From contig QJWD01000347.1 in the NCBI GenBank assembly GCA_003235465.1, positions 1 to 15,715 on the forward strand: 15,715 bases of DNA, in the 5' to 3' direction. The position numbers and the translations under genes were made by a program. The notes beneath the pieces were generated by a model, which made no database searches, was not told the DNA's origin, and saw only the letters and a list, made by a program, of their open reading frames with translations. This DNA comes from Nitrospirota bacterium. GTDB lineage: Bacteria; Nitrospinota; Nitrospinia; Nitrospinales; VA-1. Of the stretch, positions 13,898 through 15,715 are shown piece by piece (position 1 is the first letter of the stretch; each line of letters begins with the position of its first letter).

Positions 13898-14556
13898 GCA
13901 GCCCATACCTTTCTGTTCACCGCGTAGACCACGGCGAGGATGACAAAGGAGAACACGAGGAGCAGGAGCGAGGTTTGCCCGGCTTCCGTGTATTCGAGAG
14001 TCTGCACATGGTCGTAAATCGAAATCGAAACCACGCGCGTTTGGCCGGGGATGTTGCCGCCGACAAGCAATACCACGCCGAACTCGCCCAGCGTGTGGGC
14101 GAAGGATAAAACGCCGCCGGTGATGAGGCCGGGAACCGACGCCGGGAGCACCACGGTGGCGAAGGCCTTGGCGCGCGAGGCGCCGAGCACCCAGGCGGCC
14201 TCGCTCTGCCTTGGGTCCACCTGTTCGAACGCCGAGAGAAACGGTTGCACCGCGAACGGCAGGCTGTAGAGGATCGAGGCCAGCACCAGGCCTTCGAAGC
14301 TGAAGGGCAGGGTGCTGCCGAACACGGAGAGGTAAAGCGAGCCGAGAAACGACTGCGGGCTGATGGCGACGAGGATGTAATAACCGAGAACGGTGGGCGG
14401 CAACACGATGGGAAGCGCAACCAGGGCTTCCACTAGAAATTTGCAGCGGCTTTTGCTCTGGCTCAGCCAGCCCGCGAGCGGCACGCCGATGGCGAACAAC
14501 AGCGCCGTCACCACCGTCGCGAGTTTCAGCGAAAGCAGGAGGGGTTCAAGGCTCAC
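13879..14556 (-). CDS. modB: Molybdate ABC transporter permease ModB
   Basis: A 225-residue inner-membrane permease that forms the molybdate channel as a dimer. Five or more hydrophobic segments are visible (about 10-30, 42-66, 85-105, 138-165, 195-215). The cytoplasmic EAA-type coupling loop, EAAWVLGASRAKAFATVVLPASVPGLITG (119-147), contacts ModC, and the A-L-P-I-V-L-P-P-T-V-L-G-Y-Y (47-60) and F-A-H-T-L-G-E-F-G (152-160) blocks are characteristic of ModB. The length is normal for the family. The start is GTG at 14556, overlapping the modA stop by four bases (GTGA), a typical translational coupling. The gene ends inside the start of modC. Confidence 0.95.
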   Translation of the reverse strand: MSLEPLLLSLKLATVVTALLFAIGVPLAGWLSQSKSRCKFLVEALVALPIVLPPTVLGYYILVAISPQSFLGSLYLSVFGSTLPFSFEGLVLASILYSLPFAVQPFLSAFEQVDPRQSEAAWVLGASRAKAFATVVLPASVPGLITGGVLSFAHTLGEFGVVLLVGGNIPGQTRVVSISIYDHVQTLEYTEAGQTSLLLLVFSFVILAVVYAVNRKVWAAWPKNY

Positions 14557-15341
14557 GGCGAGGCTCCGGCTAGGGGTCGAAAGCCGTAGCGCGCGAGCGC
14601 CTTTTGCCCGGCTTCCCCGGTGAGGAAGCTAAGGAAGGCGCGGGCGGCTTCGGGGTTTTTACCGTTTTTGAGCAAGAGGCAGCCCTGGCGGATGGCGTCG
14701 TGGTTTGCCTCGGGAATTTTCCAATAGGTTCCAAGCGCCATCATTTTTTCCGTACGCGCGAGCGACAGGGCGATGAGGCCCGCTTCCGCCGCGCCGGTGT
14801 GCACGAACTGCGCCGCCTGCGTGATGTTTTCGCCCTGGATCAACTTGGCCAGGACGCGCTCGTGAAGCCCGGATTTTTTCAGCACCTGGATGGCGGCGCG
14901 GCCGTAGGGGGCGTGCCGGGGATTGGCGATGGCGATTTTCCTCACGCGTGGGTCGAGAAGGAGGTTCAATTTTTTCGTGCGCGGGTCGAGGCCCGTGCTG
15001 TGTGGCGTCCACAGCACCAGCCGGCCCGCGGCATAGGGCACGGCGGTTTCGCCGGAGAGGGCGTGTGGCCCGAGTTTTTCCGGGTAGTCCATATCCGCCG
15101 AGAAAAAAATATCGAACGGCGCGCCGTGGCTGATCTGTGCATAGAAATTGCCCGACGAGCCGAAGGCGAGGCGCACCTCCGTGCCGGGGTGCGCGGCGTG
15201 AAAGGCGGGCAGGAGATCCTCGAACACGAACTTCATGCTCGACGCCGCCGCCACCAGAAGCGGCGGCTTGGCCCGGGCCGGGGAAGTTATAAACGCGGCG
15301 AGCAGAGCGCAGGCGACAGCCAGGGTTTTCAAAGGAGCCAT
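14553..15341 (-). CDS. modA: Molybdate-binding periplasmic protein ModA
   Basis: A 262-residue periplasmic binding protein that captures molybdate and delivers it to ModBC. ATG 15341 gives a standard signal peptide (Lys5, core 7-18, cleavage ARA before Lys25). A longer frame to 15422 would run through the promoter and ModE-like site, so it is rejected. Ligand-site landmarks: AAASSM (31-36) and FGSSGNF (60-66), whose serines contact the oxyanion in the family; FDIFFSADM (76-84); NPRHAPYGRAA (140-150); and the segment around GAAEAGLIALS (183-193). The C-terminal AARAFLSFLTGEAGQKALARYGF matches the usual ModA ending. No strong ribosome binding site is visible. Transcription is probably repressed by ModE-molybdate through the operator that overlaps its promoter. 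Confidence 0.94.
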   Translation of the reverse strand: MAPLKTLAVACALLAAFITSPARAKPPLLVAAASSMKFVFEDLLPAFHAAHPGTEVRLAFGSSGNFYAQISHGAPFDIFFSADMDYPEKLGPHALSGETAVPYAAGRLVLWTPHSTGLDPRTKKLNLLLDPRVRKIAIANPRHAPYGRAAIQVLKKSGLHERVLAKLIQGENITQAAQFVHTGAAEAGLIALSLARTEKMMALGTYWKIPEANHDAIRQGCLLLKNGKNPEAARAFLSFLTGEAGQKALARYGFRPLAGASP

Positions 15342-15397
15342 GGGGGGTACCCGTCTTGCGCGGGTCAGATGCCGCGTCCGGTAAAAGGGTCTGAAAG

Positions 15398-15431
15398 CAT
15401 ATCGTTGTATATCATAAAACATAACGATATG
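15398..15431. promoter_or_regulatory. ModE-like operator upstream of modA
   Basis: A perfect 9-bp inverted repeat (CATATCGTT at 15398-15406, AACGATATG at 15423-15431) with a 16-bp AT-rich spacer. The inner 28 bp (15401-15428) matches a reported ModE operator layout recalled from Geobacter work, half-sites ATCGCTATATA and TATATAACGAT separated by 6 bp: 9 of 11 bases agree in each half. Together with its place before modABC this makes a ModE site likely. No modE gene is in the window. Confidence 0.75.
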
Positions 15432-15435
15432 TCAA
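15406..15435 (-). promoter_or_regulatory. modA: Predicted modABC promoter
   Basis: On the minus strand, a perfect -35 TTGACA (15435-15430) and a -10 TATACA (15411-15406, 4/6) are 18 bp apart. Transcription would start near 15399, giving a leader of about 58 bases before modA. The ModE-like palindrome covers the whole stretch from -10 to -35, so binding would block polymerase. Confidence 0.6.
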
Positions 15436-15445
15436 GGCTGGGGCC

Positions 15446-15474
15446 TTGCAATCGGTCGGCGGGCGGGATAGTAT
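15446..15474 (+). promoter_or_regulatory. Predicted promoter for the divergent unknown gene
   Basis: TTGCAA (15446-15451) and TAGTAT (15469-15474) are 17 bp apart. The expected transcription start (about 15481) falls almost at the ATG (15483), and no ribosome binding site is visible, so a leaderless mRNA is possible. Tentative, by eye. Confidence 0.35.
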
Positions 15475-15482
15475 TGTCCACC

Positions 15483-15715
15483 ATGGACGACCGTTTCGAG
15501 CTTTTAAGGCAGCGTTTGCGCGTGATCCGCGACCGTTTGGACCCCGACGAGCAGGCCTACTTCGGCCCCCTCATCGAGAGCTTTTCCGGCGGCACGTCGG
15601 AGTTTCAGCGCATCATGCGGGACTTGGGTAAATTCGGCGCGAAAATTTCCGACGGGTCGAAATTCGAAGTGTACCGCGAGGTGCAGCACCTGTTCGAGGA
15701 CGCCAACCGCAAGCC
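15483..15715 (+). CDS. Partial gene of unknown function, runs off the window
   Basis: An open frame from ATG 15483 continues without a stop for 77 codons to the window edge. The product begins MDDRFELLRQRLRVIRDRLD, then has charged helical sequence with PDEQAYFGPLIESFSGG, FQRIMRDLGKFG and EVYREVQHLFEDANRK. It has no signal peptide and looks cytosolic and alpha-helical. I do not recognise the family from this fragment. It is divergent from modA, with the ModE-like site ending 52 bp before its start, so shared regulation by molybdate is possible but unproven. The codon usage looks like its neighbours. The start is uncertain, because there is no ribosome binding site. Confidence 0.6.
   Translation, partial: MDDRFELLRQRLRVIRDRLDPDEQAYFGPLIESFSGGTSEFQRIMRDLGKFGAKISDGSKFEVYREVQHLFEDANRK

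Noticed and set aside
15342..15422. Longer ModA start at 15422
   Set aside because: It would place the start codon inside the ModE-like operator upstream of the predicted transcription start, and put 27 basic and aromatic residues before the signal peptide.

Overview
This window is GC-rich, gene-dense DNA from a Gram-negative bacterium, most likely a proteobacterium. It carries several Sec signal peptides, two outer-membrane beta-barrel proteins, a periplasmic pilus-chaperone-like protein, a DUF4124 protein, a Rap1a/Tai-family protein and a two-component system. The species cannot be named from this sequence. No tRNA, rRNA, CRISPR array, insertion sequence or integrase was seen, so it reads as chromosomal rather than mobile DNA.

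Left part (1-3955). Two minus-strand genes encode small exported proteins: a PapD-like chaperone domain, and a cysteine-rich periplasmic protein with three C-x11-C units. Divergent from these, three plus-strand genes encode exported proteins: an unknown periplasmic protein, a DUF4124 protein with a twin CX3C tail, and a TPR lipoprotein with 27-residue repeats. The last of these ends 20 bp inside a convergent stand-alone CheY-like receiver gene.

Middle part (4205-8142). A sigma70-like promoter precedes six tightly packed plus-strand genes: a Rap1a-family exported protein; an unrecognised exported protein with four H-x2-H-x3-[YA]-[DE] repeats and a His-rich tail; a beta-barrel protein; a fumarylacetoacetate hydrolase-family enzyme close to FAHD1/YcgM; and two TPR proteins. 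The first three overlap or are coupled. The whole stretch looks like one transcription unit.

Right-middle part (8257-12410, minus strand). A sensory operon runs porin-like protein, small phosphate-binding-protein-like periplasmic protein, membrane hybrid histidine kinase, response regulator. It shows apparent damage: the regulator has an in-frame amber codon inside its receiver domain, the kinase has Arg for the second conserved Gly-type position of the ATP-binding DTGxGI box, and the kinase sensor region holds a perfect 21-bp tandem duplication. The system may be decaying in this lineage, or the amber may be an assembly error.

Right part (12815-15715). A complete modABC molybdate ABC transporter operon lies on the minus strand. 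Its genes overlap, and its promoter is covered by a 34-bp palindromic site that matches the ModE operator pattern well. A divergent unknown gene starts just beyond and runs off the window.

The strongest candidates for something undescribed are the four-repeat His protein at 4695-5726 with its coupled neighbours, and the lesions in the porin/binding-protein/kinase/regulator operon.
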